DNA of 64,000 nucleotides from Rhizomys pruinosus (GCA_009823505.1 VZQC01013826.1:600920-664919), one strand, 5' to 3'; numbered from the stretch's first letter, positions 1 to 10,560 are shown. Numbers and translations: made by a program. The notes: a model not told the origin generated them from the sequence alone.

Positions 1-50
1 GGGTGCCAGGAGCTGAACTGGGGACCTCTGAAGGAACAGTAAGTGCTCTT

Positions 51-921
51 TTAAAAATATTTGTTATTTTTATTTTATGTGAATGAGTGTATTGCTGTTA
101 GGAGCAGGTCAGAAAGAGTTAATCAAAAGGAAAGGGTTAGCCATGCAGGAGCAACTCTCTAGTTGAAGCAGGTCTGGTTCCCATGACTACCTTAACCACA
201 AGAATACAGTCTGACCCTGAGTTCCTAGTTCACAATGAACTTTCCCAGCCCTGTAGGAGTGCTTCTCACCCCCTAAGGAGCCCATTACTCTCTAAGGGGC
301 TTCAGGCTACTAAACACAACCATTGTTTCTGCCAAACAGGAGACGGCTCAAGCCAGCTGCCCTCTTGCGGTTAAAAGCTCTGTAGATAAGAACAGAGAGA
401 GTCCAGAACAGGTGGACTGATCCAATGAAAGATTGCCTGGTCCGCAACCACCAAGGCCCCACCAATTAGAGAAAGGGTCACCGTAACCGCAGTGGAAATC
501 CCCTAACTGGGAATAAAAGTGGGAGAGGATCAGACCTCGGGGCCTCGGACCTTGGAGCCGATGCCCTCCAGTCCCATGGGAGTGTGCTCAGCCCAACGCA
601 TCGATCTGTCTCTGTCACTGTCTGTGTTGTGTTCTATACTTTTTCCTTGATGTAATGTTCTTTTATTAAAGCTTCTTCTCCACAGTTTTTGGCCTCTCGA
701 GAGATTCTTTGGTAGAGTGGTGTTTCTAACTCAACATTGCCTGCATGTATGTAAGTGTACCTGTGTTATGCAATGCCCATAGAGTCAGAAGAGGATGTTG
801 GATTCTCTGGAACTGGAGTTATGGACAGTTGTTAGTCACCATGTGGGTGCTAAGAATTGAACCCAGGTCTTCTACAAGAGCAACCATCGCTCTAAACCAT
901 TGAGTCATCTCTTCAGCCCTG
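51..921 (-). mobile_element. B3-type SINE inserted in the first SINE
   Basis: An antisense B3 made of 51-95 and 737-921. It is flanked by a 14-bp TSD with one mismatch: cagtaagtgctctt at 37-50 and cagtaaatgctctt at 922-935. It is split in turn by an LTR at 96-736. Confidence 0.75.
96..736 (+). mobile_element. Solitary endogenous-retrovirus LTR
   Basis: A 641-bp unit that starts TGTTAGGAG and ends CTCAACA (TG...CA), flanked by a 4-bp TSD ttgc at 92-95 and 737-740. Inside are CCAAT boxes at 422-426 and 462-466, a TATA-like AATAAAAG at 512-519 and an ATTAAA polyadenylation signal at 665-670, in the order U3-R-U5. No gag, pol or env sequence adjoins it, so it is a solo LTR left by recombination. 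The TSD length and layout suggest a gammaretrovirus-like (ERV1) origin; the family is not identified. Confidence 0.72.
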
Positions 922-957
922 CAGTAAATGCTCTTAGCCACTGAGCCGTCTCTCCAG

Positions 958-1385
958 GTTTGAATTCTGTTTCTTGTTCTTGTTACTTTCTGGTTAGTTC
1001 CAGGAGAAGAACAGGGAAATATTTACTGGAAGGACCATCTTCAAGCTCAAGGTCAGGAACCATGAGTTATTATTGTGAATGTAGCCTGACAGACTCTGAC
1101 AGACGTCTGAATAGAAAGAAGTTCAATAAATGTTTGAAAAATGGCCATTAATCAAATCCAGGCATCCTTCACAATCTGAGTCTGTATACTGAGGGCACAG
1201 TTGCTCCATTTGGCCTGACCCAGGCTACATGGGCTGGCCTGTCCCCACTGAGCCTGGAGCTTCTACAAGAACTAAAACAGCTAACAAACATCTAAGGACA
1301 CAAGGCTGACTGAAGTTTGTGTTCTAAGGGGATTTAGTCTTTTGAGTTAGACAAACCAGTGTTTGAAGTTTATCCATTTCCTGCC
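958..1385. other. Unassigned unique sequence
   Basis: No repeat family or exon recognised. The short open frame from 960 has no known similarity. Confidence 0.5.
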
Positions 1386-1393
1386 GTGTGTGT

Positions 1394-1433
<40 letters not shown>
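1386..1433. repeat. (TG)n microsatellite
   Basis: A nearly pure TG dinucleotide run with one A interruption near 1398. Confidence 0.95.
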
Positions 1434-1434
<1 letters not shown>

Positions 1435-1725
1435 CATGCATGGGTGCCCTCACACATTTCATTAATGTGGAGTCCAGAGGTCGACCTTGGCTGTCATTCC
1501 TGAGACACTGTCTACCTTGTTTTTTTGAGGCACCTTGTTTTGGGAGCTCACCAGGTAGGCTAGGCTGGGGGACCAGAGAGCTCCAGGGCACCACTTCCCA
1601 GCACTGGGATTACAAGCAATGCCCCTCTGCTTAGCTATTCACATGGGTTTTCTATGGGGCTTGAACTCATGTCCTCATGTTTGCACAGCAAACACTGTGC
1701 TGCTGAGCCTTCTTCCCAACTGGGG
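1434..1725 (-). mobile_element. Old antisense SINE, B4-like
   Basis: Degenerate. It reads like an antisense B1 arm (cagcactgggattacaagc near 1598) followed by an antisense tRNA/ID-like head (ggcttgaactcatgtcctc near 1656). It follows a TG run, as the 3' tails of old rodent SINEs often do. Confidence 0.5.
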
Positions 1726-1770
1726 TCATTTATTGCTTCTTGTCAGTCCATGTACAGAAAATAGGGTGGC

Positions 1771-2031
1771 CCTTCTCTTCTCTCGTCTCTTCTCCTCTCC
1801 TCTCCCCTCCTCTTCTTTCCCCTCCCCTCCCCTTTCCTTTCCTTTCTTCTCCTCCCTTCCCCTCTCCTCCCCTCTCCTTCTCTTCCCTCTTCTCTTCTCT
1901 TCTCTTCTCTTCTCTTCTCTTCTCTTCTCTTCTCTTCTCTTCTCTTCTCTTCTCTTCTCTTCTCTTCTCTTCTCTTCTCTTCTCTTCTCTTCTCTTCTCT
2001 TCTCTTTTCTCTTCTCCCCTCCCCTTCCCTT

Positions 2032-2082
<51 letters not shown>

Positions 2083-2107
2083 CTGTTCCTCCCTCTCTCC
2101 TTCCTTA
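1771..2107. repeat. Pyrimidine tract: (TTCTC)n then (TC)n
   Basis: Almost pure C/T on the + strand. 1891-2003 is a long pentamer TTCTC array and 2035-2078 is pure TC. Such mirror-type polypyrimidine tracts can form triplex (H-DNA) in vitro. The long open frames here on both strands are low-complexity artefacts. Confidence 0.95.
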
Positions 2108-2331
2108 TTTCAGGAAATGACTCACAATTTTGAGGGACTACAAATTTCATTTCCACAGGTCAGAAATTCCCACAGGAGTCCAGGTAGCTGTCTTGAGTCT
2201 CAAGGGTTTGGAGGCCTAATTCCTCCCGCCTCACGGGACCTCAAAGTTTTCTCTTAAAGCTTTAAACTAATTGAAGAAGATTCAAACTACATTATGGAAT
2301 GTAATCTGCTTTATCAAAGTCTTATAATTTA

Positions 2332-2545
2332 GGGGATGAAGAGATGGCTTAGCAGTTAAGAGCACTGGCTTCTCTTGCAGAGGACCCAGATTTGATTCCC
2401 AGCAGCCACATGGTGGCTAACAACCATCCATAACTCTAGTTCCTGGGGTATCCAATGCCCTCTTCTGGCCTCCACAGGCACTGCACGACACAGGGGCACT
2501 TACACACATGCAAGCAATGTACTCATACATTAAATTTTTAAAAAG
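2332..2545 (+). mobile_element. B3-type SINE
   Basis: Sense orientation: head gaagagatggcttagcag, body with ccctcttctggcctcc, tail of ctcatacattaaat followed by an A-rich end. Confidence 0.85.
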
Positions 2546-2654
2546 CCTTGTGATTTAAGTATTCGTTGCACACATCTGAACAAATACCTTTACAGTAACA
2601 TGTAAACTAAACATTGGGCATCACAGTTTATGTGCAAGCTGACATATACATTAA

Positions 2655-2828
2655 CCAGCACAGAACTTGAGCCTTTTATGTAATCTCATCATTCCTCAGT
2701 TTTATAATTTATAAAATGGGACTATTACTGTATCTTTCTGTTATGCAAATATAATTGGATTCACATATAAACCACCTAATAAAAGCATCTGGCAAATTGT
2801 AAACACTTTATCAATAGAAGATGCCCTT
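2655..2828 (+). mobile_element. MIR SINE, 3' half
   Basis: Ancient mammalian MIR pattern: cctcagttttataattt, then aaaatgggactattactg, then taaaagcatctggcaaat. Strongly diverged, with no TSD. Confidence 0.65.
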
Positions 2829-3081
2829 GTTTGCATAGATAGTCTTCTAGAATCCAGTCTACTCTCTTCCATGTACCTCAGCCTCTGTCCATGTTATAAA
2901 TTCTAGAAGGATTAAAAGTCAACCCTGGACTCCCTTGCAGCTAAAGTGACATAAGCTGAGTCAAAATCAATCAAGATTTGGAAGAAGGAAGTGAGCAAGA
3001 CTGACTAACAGATGTGCTTGCCACCTGCAGATGATGGTTCAGACTGACAGTCACCAGCTTTGTGGAGTTATTTCATGGTGA

Positions 3082-3094
3082 CAGCAGCAGCAGC

Positions 3095-3156
<62 letters not shown>

Positions 3157-3160
3157 CAGC
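3082..3160 (+). repeat. (CAG)n trinucleotide repeat
   Basis: About 26 CAG units with two CAG-to-TAG interruptions. It lies outside any gene recognised here. Confidence 0.97.
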
Positions 3161-3261
3161 CCATAGCTTTGACACATGAGCTTGAACCATTAGCCTTGAG
3201 GTGACCCCTGCTGTCTAGCCCTCCTGTAAGCCTCTATCATGCCTTGTACTAAGTCATGTTG

Positions 3262-3385
3262 CTGATTAGACATGGTGGTGTACATCTATAATCCCAGTAG
3301 TCTGGAGGCTGAGGTAAGAGGATTGCCATAAGTTCAAGGCCATCCTGGGCTATGTAGTGAGTATAAGATCAGCCAGAGTCCTGGA
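3262..3385 (+). mobile_element. Old B1-related SINE
   Basis: Degenerate sense B1: gacatggtggtgtacatc, ataatcccagtagtctgg, gttcaaggccatcctggg. Confidence 0.6.
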
Positions 3386-3687
3386 TCTTTAACAGGTCTT
3401 GGCTGTGAAGGGAGCCACTGGGATGAGCGGTGTAAAGAGGAAAAAGCCTCAGCTCACAGCCAGCTGACTACACAGGACATCTCATCAGCCACACTGTTCT
3501 TGCTTTGGATGGATACCTCAGTGTAGAACAGACAGCTCCCCTACTGGGAATCTTCCATGAACAGGATGCTCAGGCTCTGGCTGTGGCTCAGTCCCAGGCT
3601 GGTGTCTCTCTCTTTCTGTCAGGAGTGGCCCAGACATCTTTCACCACATTGATATTTTTATAGCTATAAACATGTGCATACATTTTA

Positions 3688-4483
3688 TTTATTTGTTTTT
3701 AAAATTTTTATGTTTATTTTTAAGGGATTCTACAATATAAGAGCACAGTTGGTTTCAGATCACATTAACGTTGCTCAGTTTGCCATACGACTAGGTAATT
3801 GGCGCGAGCATCCACAGATGATGGATATCATTCGTCCTTTGCTTTTCTGGGACTGTGTTACTTCACTTAACATGCTATCTTCTAGCTCCATCCATTTACC
3901 TGCAAAGTTCATGATGTCATCTTTCTTTATCACTGCATAGAACTCCATTGTGTAAATGTACCACATTTTCTCTATCCACTCATCAATTGAGGGACACTTG
4001 GGTTGGTTCCAGCTCTTTGCTATTGTGAAGAGAGCTGCAATAAACACTGCTGTGCATGTATCTCTGCAGTAAGGTGAGTCTTGTGGGTACAAACCCAGGA
4101 GTAGTATGGTTGGGTCAGGTGGCAAGTTCATTCCAAGTCTTCCAAGGGTTCTCCACACTGCTTTCCATAGTGGCTGTACCAGTTTACATTCCCACTAGCA
4201 GTGGATGAGTGTTCCCCTTTCCCCACAACTTCTCCAGCACTTGGTATCATTTGTTTTCTTTATCCTAGCCAGTCTTATTGGAGTGAGATGTATCTTAAAG
4301 TGGTTTTCATTTGCATTTACTTAATTATTAGTGACATTGGACACTTTTTAAGATGTTTCTCAGCCACCTCTAATTCCTCACTTGACAAGTCTCTGTTCAG
4401 CTCTTTGCTCCATCTTTTGAGTGATTCATTTGTTTTCTTTCTTATTTGTTTTTTGAGTAGTTTATATATTCTGGAAATCAATG
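3688..4483 (-). mobile_element. 5'-truncated L1 insertion (ORF2 C-terminal remnant)
   Basis: The minus strand encodes a decayed end of L1 ORF2. The frame 4158-3775 includes AALFTIAKSWNQPKCPS and GKWMELED, matching the conserved ORF2 C-terminus. Beyond 4158 the ORF2 similarity continues in broken frames to about 4480. The 3' end is a short A-rich tail at 3688-3720. The insertion is bounded by a perfect 18-bp TSD, acatgtgcatacatttta, at 3670-3687 and 4484-4501. It is non-functional: no endonuclease or reverse transcriptase domain. Confidence 0.9.
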
Positions 4484-4501
4484 ACATGTGCATACATTTT
4501 A

Positions 4502-5009
4502 AAGAGACATCTTAAACAAATGTATTTTTCAAATGAGGACATAGGCTCCATAGACTTCATCGCAGGGCTGCAGAACTGGTCCTGGATCCTCTGTGGCTCA
4601 CTCCCCACTGTGCTCCTGATTCAGAAGGGTGATTAGAGAAAGAAACAAGTAATATAATCCCTAGCATTGGAGATGGGACCATGGGTATGAATTACTAGGC
4701 TGATGGGTACTGACTTTGTAATGAGCCTCAAGTTGAGGGTTGAGAAAACAGAAGTGGCTTAGGGGACATGGAGACAGACAGACAGCATGTTACTACAGAG
4801 GCAGGAACAGCTTATAGAGGGAACACTTTGGGGGAGGGCACTAACAACCACAGCAACCTGTGATCTCGACGTTTAGGAGGCTGAAGCAGGAATTCTGTTG
4901 TAATACAGTAGCTGTTGTGACTGTTTAAGGTCCATTCTGGTTAATGTTTGTGTCAACTTGCATACAGGCTGTGAGGCCTAATTGTTAATCTACATGTTGC
5001 TGTGAGGAT
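4502..5009. other. Mostly unassigned unique sequence
   Basis: Nothing recognised except a weak B1-like patch near 4858-4900 (ggaggctgaagcagg). Confidence 0.45.
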
Positions 5010-5246
5010 TTTTTTTTAAATTTTTTTAAATTACTTTTTTTATGTGTATGATTGTGCTGTCTGCATGTAGGTTGGCGCACCTGTGTCATGCCATGCCATG
5101 CCACAGAGGTCAGAAGAGAGCATAGGATTCCCCTGGAACTGGAGTTAAAGATGGTTCTTAGCCACCATGTGGGTGCTGAGAATGGAACCCGGGTTCTCTG
5201 CAAGAGCAGTCGGTGCTCTTAACCGCTGAGCCATCTCTCCAGCCCC
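5010..5246 (-). mobile_element. B3-type SINE
   Basis: Full-length antisense copy, from the T-rich tail at 5010 to gccatctctccagcccc at 5246. Confidence 0.88.
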
Positions 5247-5284
5247 AGCATTTTTTTTTATGTCTGCAATCAATATTAAATCAC

Positions 5285-5406
5285 ACTCCAGTGATCTCAA
5301 TACTTAGGAGGCTGAAGCAGGAAGATAGCCATGAGCTTGAGGCCAGCTCAAGCTACATAGTGAGTTGGAGGCCAGCCTGGGTTCTACAGTAAGACTGTTT
5401 CAAGCA
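5285..5406 (+). mobile_element. Old B1-related SINE
   Basis: Degenerate sense arm: ggaggctgaagcaggaag, gaggccagctcaagctac, aagactgtttcaagc. Confidence 0.55.
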
Positions 5407-5439
5407 ACAGTAGAACAGCTGTGGCTTTTGCCTTTTTTG

Positions 5440-5890
5440 AGTGCCTACTGTATACATCTTTTCTGATCTTTTAAATCCTCCCAATAAAACAGGATTATTG
5501 GGGCTGGAGAGATGGCCTAGCGGTTAAGAGCGCCGACCGCTCTTACAGAGGACCCGGGTTCGATCCCCAGCACCCACATGGCGGCTGAGAACCCTCTGAA
5601 GCTCCAATTCCAGGAGAACTCCAGTTCCAGGGGAATCCGAGACCCTCTTCTGAACTCCGCGGCATTGCACGACACGGGTGCACAGACCTGCATGCAGACA
5701 GTACATTCATACACATACAGAAATAAATAAAATTAAAAAAAAACAGGATTATTAATCTCATGCTACCCAGGAGAAAACTGAAGAATAAAGAGATTAAGAT
5801 ACTTCTCTAGACCCCTGATAAAGTATGATTTAAACAAACAGGGTATGAGACCTGAGCCTGGTTTGTAAGCTCTGTCAATTCCAAGGCTAT
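5440..5890 (-). mobile_element. MIR SINE split by a young B3
   Basis: Antisense MIR at 5440-5499 and 5740-5890 (gtgcctactgtatac; then gaaaactgaagaataaag). The interrupting B3 carries its own TSD. Confidence 0.6.
5500..5739 (+). mobile_element. Young B3-type SINE
   Basis: Intact pol III-type head with B box ggttcgatccc, and the subfamily motif gcggcattgcacgacacg. It has a perfect 14-bp TSD aaaacaggattatt at 5486-5499 and 5740-5753. Confidence 0.93.
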
Positions 5891-6007
5891 TCAGAGGTAT
5901 TCTGCAAAGAAGATGGTTGAAACCAATTTGGAAAATAATGAAGTTTGAAAATTCTGGGTTTATCACAGTGAATCAAAATATATGCCTTATCTGTTTTTTA
6001 ATTTTAG

Positions 6008-6150
6008 TTTTTGGTCCTTTTGAGACAAGGTCTCCCTATACCCTGAAACTTACTATGTAGACCAGGCTAGCCTCAGTCTTACTGAGATCTGCCTACCTCT
6101 GCCTCCCAAGTGCTGGGATTAAAGGTATGAGCCACTATGTCCTACTCATC
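6008..6150 (-). mobile_element. B1 SINE
   Basis: Antisense: tccttttgagacaaggtc through cccaagtgctgggatta to the 5' end near 6148. Confidence 0.85.
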
Positions 6151-6161
6151 TGCTTTTTCTT

Positions 6162-6387
6162 TTTTTTTTTAATTTTATTTATTTTTGTATGTGTATGAAT
6201 GCACTGTCTGCATGTAGGTTTGTGCACCTGTGTCGTGCAATGCCATGGAGGTCAGAAGAGGGTGTAGGATTCCCCTGGAACTGGAATTAAAGACAGTTCT
6301 CAGCCACCATGTGGGCGCTGGGGATCGAATCCGGGTCCTCTGCAAAAGCACTTGGTGCTCCCAACTGCTAGGCCATCTCTCTAGCCC
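6162..6387 (-). mobile_element. B3-type SINE
   Basis: Antisense, nearly full length. An imperfect TSD, ctcatctg(c/t)tttttctt, lies at about 6145-6161 and 6388-6404. Confidence 0.88.
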
Positions 6388-6404
6388 CTCATCTGTTTTT
6401 TCTT

Positions 6405-6750
6405 ACAACTCTCTTATAGAGCTTTGATCATGCATGCTGTTGTATTTTGTGAGCCTTCAGAAAGGGAACAATCAGACAGTGTTTCCAAATATCTTGGGTC
6501 ACTAAACATACATCCCATGGAGCATTTTGGGAAATCCGACTTAGCCAAGCAGCAGCTCAGAGCAGCCTGACAGAGGGGGCTGGTGTGGGCTGAGCCACGT
6601 TCAGTGCTGTCCGAGACTGCGATGGTGGGGGAGGAAGTAGGTATGTCTCCTAATTTTGAGCCATGGGTGACTCCAGTCCAATCTCTCCAAGAATTATGGA
6701 GCAGGTGAGGAAGCTGACAGTGAAGAGGCAAAGGACACAGGAGACAGAGA
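6405..6750. other. Unassigned unique sequence
   Basis: No family or exon recognised. Confidence 0.45.
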
Positions 6751-6754
6751 GGTC

Positions 6755-6945
6755 CTCGGCTGGCAGCATCTCCACCTAGTATGCACAAAGCCCTGGGTTT
6801 GGTCCCTAACACCATGGAAACTGGGAGTGGTGGCACATGCCTGTAATCCCAGCACCCAGAAGATGGAGGCAGGAGTTCAAGGCTAGCCTTGGCTCCTTAG
6901 TGAGTTTGGGGTCAGCCTTGGCTATATGAAACTTTATAGAGGAAA
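6755..6945 (+). mobile_element. ID-B1 composite SINE (B4-type)
   Basis: An ID-like head (tatgcacaaagccctggg, 6755-6818) runs straight into a degenerate B1 (gtggcacatgcctgtaat, 6825-6945). Confidence 0.65.
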
Positions 6946-7128
6946 AACATGGAGCAGGAAAAGAAGAGGAAGAATAGGAAGAGAAAGGAGGAAGAGGAGG
7001 AAGAAAAAGAAGAGAAAGAGGAGGAAGAGGAGGAATAAGAGGAAGAGGAGGAGGAAGAAGAGGAGGGGAAAGAGGAAAAAGAGAAGGAAGATGAGGAGGA
7101 GGAAGAGAAAGATACACAGGATGGAGAG
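6946..7128. repeat. Purine-rich GGAAGA low-complexity tract
   Basis: Nearly all A/G on the + strand. The Arg/Lys-rich and Ser-rich frames across it are artefacts. Confidence 0.95.
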
Positions 7129-8007
7129 AGGCTCATGGAGAGGTGGTCCTGTAGGAAGAGGAAAATCATTGTTTTCACATGTTAGGTCATTTCAATTATG
7201 CAAATGGTAACACAAGGCTCCCTGCTCAAAATGCAGGAGAGAAGTCTCAGCACATGAACAAAACCAGAAAGCTTTTTCCTTTCTTGAAGTCCCTAGAGTT
7301 GTCATGGTAATTTGCTATTTAAAACCCTTCTACATAAAGAAAAATGATGGTGCCAGATGATTAGCATGAACTGTATTCTTCTTTTATATTGTGCAGTGTC
7401 AGCCTGTAATGTAGAATGGTATTAATACCCGAGGGGAGGGGCAGGCCCCTTCTGTGCATGGGACTGTGGGACTGCATGGGTTGCATGCCCGCAAAGCCAG
7501 GCCTGGCTGCACAACAAGAACTGAGCAGCCTGCTTTGTGCACCTCCCCAGAACTGTCAGGTGTCTGACATTTGCAGAGGGTTTCCTGCGGGAATTGTGCT
7601 ACATTTTTTGACCGCCAGAGTCCACCTCTGAAAGACTATAATGACCACTTTATTAGTGAGAGAAAGAGGAGTCAGCAAGAAAAATGTTTCCCTTGCACTT
7701 CACCAAGCTGTAAATGTCACTGCTCTTTGTAAGGAAGTGTTCCCAGGGCCAGAGCTGATAAGCCAATCAGGCGCCTCCACCTCCTCCTCTGGTGAAGGAG
7801 GTTCACAAACAGGTTTGAAACCAGCTTGGTGGCTTCAGGACTTGAATGTGCCACCAGCAAAGGCTAAGACACAGCCCCCTAGGGAACAGACTGAACATCC
7901 ACTCTTCACCTAAGGCAATCTTCAGTGTCTTCAAAGGCCCATTTGTGGAAGGTTTGGTCCCAAGTGGATGGCGCACTGGGGGGTGGTAAAATCTTTAAGA
8001 GATGGGG
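7129..8007. other. Unassigned unique sequence
   Basis: 879 bp without a recognised repeat. Short open frames (such as 7641-7913) show no known domain or splice context. Confidence 0.45.
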
Positions 8008-8254
8008 ATTTGGGGCAGGAAAGATTGTTCAGTGGTAAAGAAAGCTAGTTTACAGCATGAGGACTAGAGTTCAGGGCCTGCCATCCACATAAAGAGCAGG
8101 GCCTGGTCCTGCACATGCCTATAGCCCCAACGTGGGGCCAGCAGCCATGTATAGAGCCAGGAGGACCCCTGGGTTTGCTGGGCTGCCAGCTAGCTGAATA
8201 CAATTTCAGCTTCAAGTTTGGGAAGAGAGCCTGCTTCAAAAGGAATGAGGCTGA

Positions 8255-8506
8255 TGGGCTGGAGAGATGGCCTAGCGGTTAAGAGCGCCGACTGCTCTTG
8301 CAGAGGACCCGGGTTCGATCCCTAGCACCCACATGGCAGCTGAGAACCGTCTGTAACTCCAATTCCAGAACTCCAGTTCCAGGGGAATCCGATGCCCTCT
8401 TCTGACCTCCGTGGCATTGCACGACATGGGTGCACAAACCTACACGCAGACAACACATTCATACACATAAATAAATAAATAAATAAAATAAAATTTAAAA
8501 AAAAAA
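8255..8506 (+). mobile_element. Young B3-type SINE inside B4
   Basis: B box ggttcgatccc intact. TSD of about 13 bp with one mismatch: ggaatgaggctga ending 8254 and gggatgaggctga at 8507-8519. Confidence 0.92.
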
Positions 8507-8560
8507 GGGATGAGGCTGAGTGACAGAGACGGCCACCCCATGCCCTCCTCTGGCCTCTGT

Positions 8561-8621
<61 letters not shown>

Positions 8622-8622
8622 A
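8561..8622. repeat. (TC)n(AC)n microsatellite
   Basis: Two joined dinucleotide runs forming the tail of the B4 element. Confidence 0.96.
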
Positions 8623-8947
8623 AGCAGAGATTTAGAAGGAAGGAGGTAAGTCATTCGGGCATGTCCTTGTAATGCATATTATACTGGTAAATTGTCATGT
8701 GTTCTTTGAGCTCACTAAACTAGCTCTGGAATCAAGGTTAACCCCTGCTCCTTCTATTTCAGACCAAGGATGTTTGTCTCAAAGTGTCCTCCAAGCCCCC
8801 TTGTCTGGAGATGAGCTACCCTCTAACTCTGTAACAAGGAGGGCAAAATAGCCCAAGAGTAAAAACATTGTGCCCTGGAGAATAGCTAGAAGGTAAACCA
8901 TTTCCACACAAATTACTATTGTTTATTGCATGATAAAGAGGAGCCAG
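8623..8947. other. Unassigned unique sequence
   Basis: No recognised element. Confidence 0.45.
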
Positions 8948-9102
8948 TAGTCAGACGTGGTGGCGCACACCTTTGATCCTAGCACTTGGGAGGCAGAGGC
9001 AGCTGGATCTCTGTGAGTTCAAGGCCAGCCTGGCCTACACAGTGAGTTCCGGGACAGCTGGGGCTACAGGGAGAGCCTGTCTCAAAAAATTAAAAAAAAA
9101 TT
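8948..9102 (+). mobile_element. B1 SINE
   Basis: Sense, full length: cagacgtggtggcgcaca to gagagcctgtctcaaaa plus an A-rich tail. Confidence 0.9.
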
Positions 9103-9388
9103 CAAAGTGAGTTATAGAATCTTCCTTGAAGGATAAAGAAAAACCAGATAATTTCATCTATTAAAAGAAAAAAGCCCATCACACCAGACTTCATTCTGAC
9201 TGGAAGAATAAGACTGTATCCAGGTTTTAACCAACTCTTCCTGTACTAAAAAACTCAAAGATATGAATATTTACAGTCATAGTCTCACATCAAACATATG
9301 CCAACTTCGTCTGAGAACACATCCATGTGAACTTCTGAAATGTTGGATGGTACTTATCTTCAACTACACTGACAACTGGGCACCCCAC

Positions 9389-9796
9389 GTGTGCTGGATA
9401 GCTTTAGTGTCAACTTGACACTCCTGGGTTGAGGGAGCCTCAATTGGGGAATTGGCTCCATTGGATTGGCCTGTGGCCACCTCTGTGGAGTATTGTCTTG
9501 ATTGTCAGGTAACGTGGGAGGGCCCAGCCCACAATGAGTAATGCCACCCTAGGCAGGTTGTTGTGTACCTTATAAGGTGGGCTGGGCATGAGTCAGGGGA
9601 GCAAGCCAGTGAACAGCATTCCTCCATGGCTTGTGCTTCAGCTCCTGTCTTCCAGGTTCCTGCCCTGAGTTCCTGCCTTGGGCTCCCTAAGTGATGAACT
9701 GTGACCCAGGAGATGTGAGCTGAATAAACCCTTTCCTCCCCAAGTTGGTGTCCATCAGAGTGTTTTGTCACAGCAATGGAAGACAAACTAGAACAC
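9389..9796. mobile_element. URR1-like non-autonomous DNA transposon
   Basis: Typical rodent repeat running from gtgctggatagctttagt to gaagacaaactagaaca. The ends are loosely inverted (tgctggatagcttt against aaactagaaca). It includes the common gggcccagcccacaatg and aataaaccctttcctcccc segments. The family name is from memory. Confidence 0.65.
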
Positions 9797-9829
9797 CAAG
9801 TAACAGTACATTTCTTTTACTTTATTTTT

Positions 9830-10560
9830 CTTTGTAAAAGCATTTTATTTATTTTTTATGTGTATGAATGCATTGCCTCCATATGTATAAGTGCACCCGT
9901 GTCATGCAATGCCCATGGAGGTCAGAAGAGGGTGGATCACTGGGACCCCCAAAAGACCACCAGGGCACATGGCTCTGACGTAAATGCAAAGAGTCTTTAA
10001 TTCAAGCTCGAGCTTGGACCGCCACCCTTCTGACACAGTGGGCTAGGAGAAGCGGTCCCGAAGCTCGGAGGTTGGTGGGGTCTTTTAAAGGAAAAACTGC
10101 AAATGGGGAATTTTCCAGTTTTGGCATTTTGTTATTGATTCATAGGGACTGAGGAAGCATGAGTTTTAGACTGATAGGTCGGGGCCACCTGGTGGCTTTG
10201 GTGGCGCCATGGGGGGGAGGAGGGATTTTACTCACTGAGTACATCCTGGCGAAAGAGCAAACATGGTCAACCTTCAGTCTTTCCCTGTTAGTTATTTTCA
10301 ACAAACAACCTTTGGTCCTTCCTTGTTAGCTACTGAGATAGTCTGTGGTTTCTTCTGGAATCCGAGGGTGGGGGTGTATTTCCACAAGATAGAAAAATGG
10401 AGTCTGTCTTGTTCCCTCATAACTGGTCCCTCTTTACAGTGCTGGATCCCCTGGAACTCATTACAATTGGCTGTTAGCCACCATGTGGGTGCTAGGAACT
10501 GAACTCAGATCATCTGCAAGAGCAGCCAGTGCTCTTTACCACTGAGCCATCTCTCTAGTG
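9830..10560 (-). mobile_element. B3-type SINE split by an LTR
   Basis: Antisense B3 parts at 9830-9932 (ends gaggtcagaagaggg) and 10439-10560 (resumes gtgctggatcccctgg). Confidence 0.75.
9933..10438 (-). mobile_element. LTR-like insertion, probable solo LTR
   Basis: About 506 bp inserted in a SINE. On the minus strand it begins TGTAAAGAGGG and ends GATCCA, with a TATA-like CTTTAAAAGA (complement of 10081-10090) followed by AATTAAA (complement of 9996-10002), the order expected of U3-R-U5. No clean TSD is visible beyond a shared gtg, so the ends are approximate. The family is not identified. Confidence 0.6.

Larger units (their letters stand above)
1..957 (-). mobile_element. B3-type SINE (outermost of a three-level nest)
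   Basis: Only 1-50 and 936-957 belong to this element: the antisense tRNA-like head, reading gggtgccaggag at the left and ctgagccgtctctccagg at the right. The middle was displaced by a second SINE at 51-921. The left end is cut by the window edge. Confidence 0.75.
8008..8622 (+). mobile_element. B4 SINE split by a young B3
   Basis: B4 body at 8008-8254 (gggcaggaaagattgttc, acataaagagcagggcc, tgggctgccagctagctg). It resumes at 8507 (cagagacggccacccc) and ends in TC/AC simple sequence. Confidence 0.75.

Noticed and set aside
1619..2257. 212-residue Ser/Phe/Leu-rich frame and its Arg/Glu-rich complements
   Set aside because: Product of the TTCTC/TC tract; no coding evidence.
3775..4158. 127-residue frame with clear L1 ORF2 similarity
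   Set aside because: A real transposon remnant, but not a host gene. It is listed as an L1 insertion.
5500..5580. tRNA gene-like sequence with A and B boxes
   Set aside because: It is the tRNA-derived head of a SINE; no cloverleaf with a proper acceptor stem, and it recurs dozens of times.
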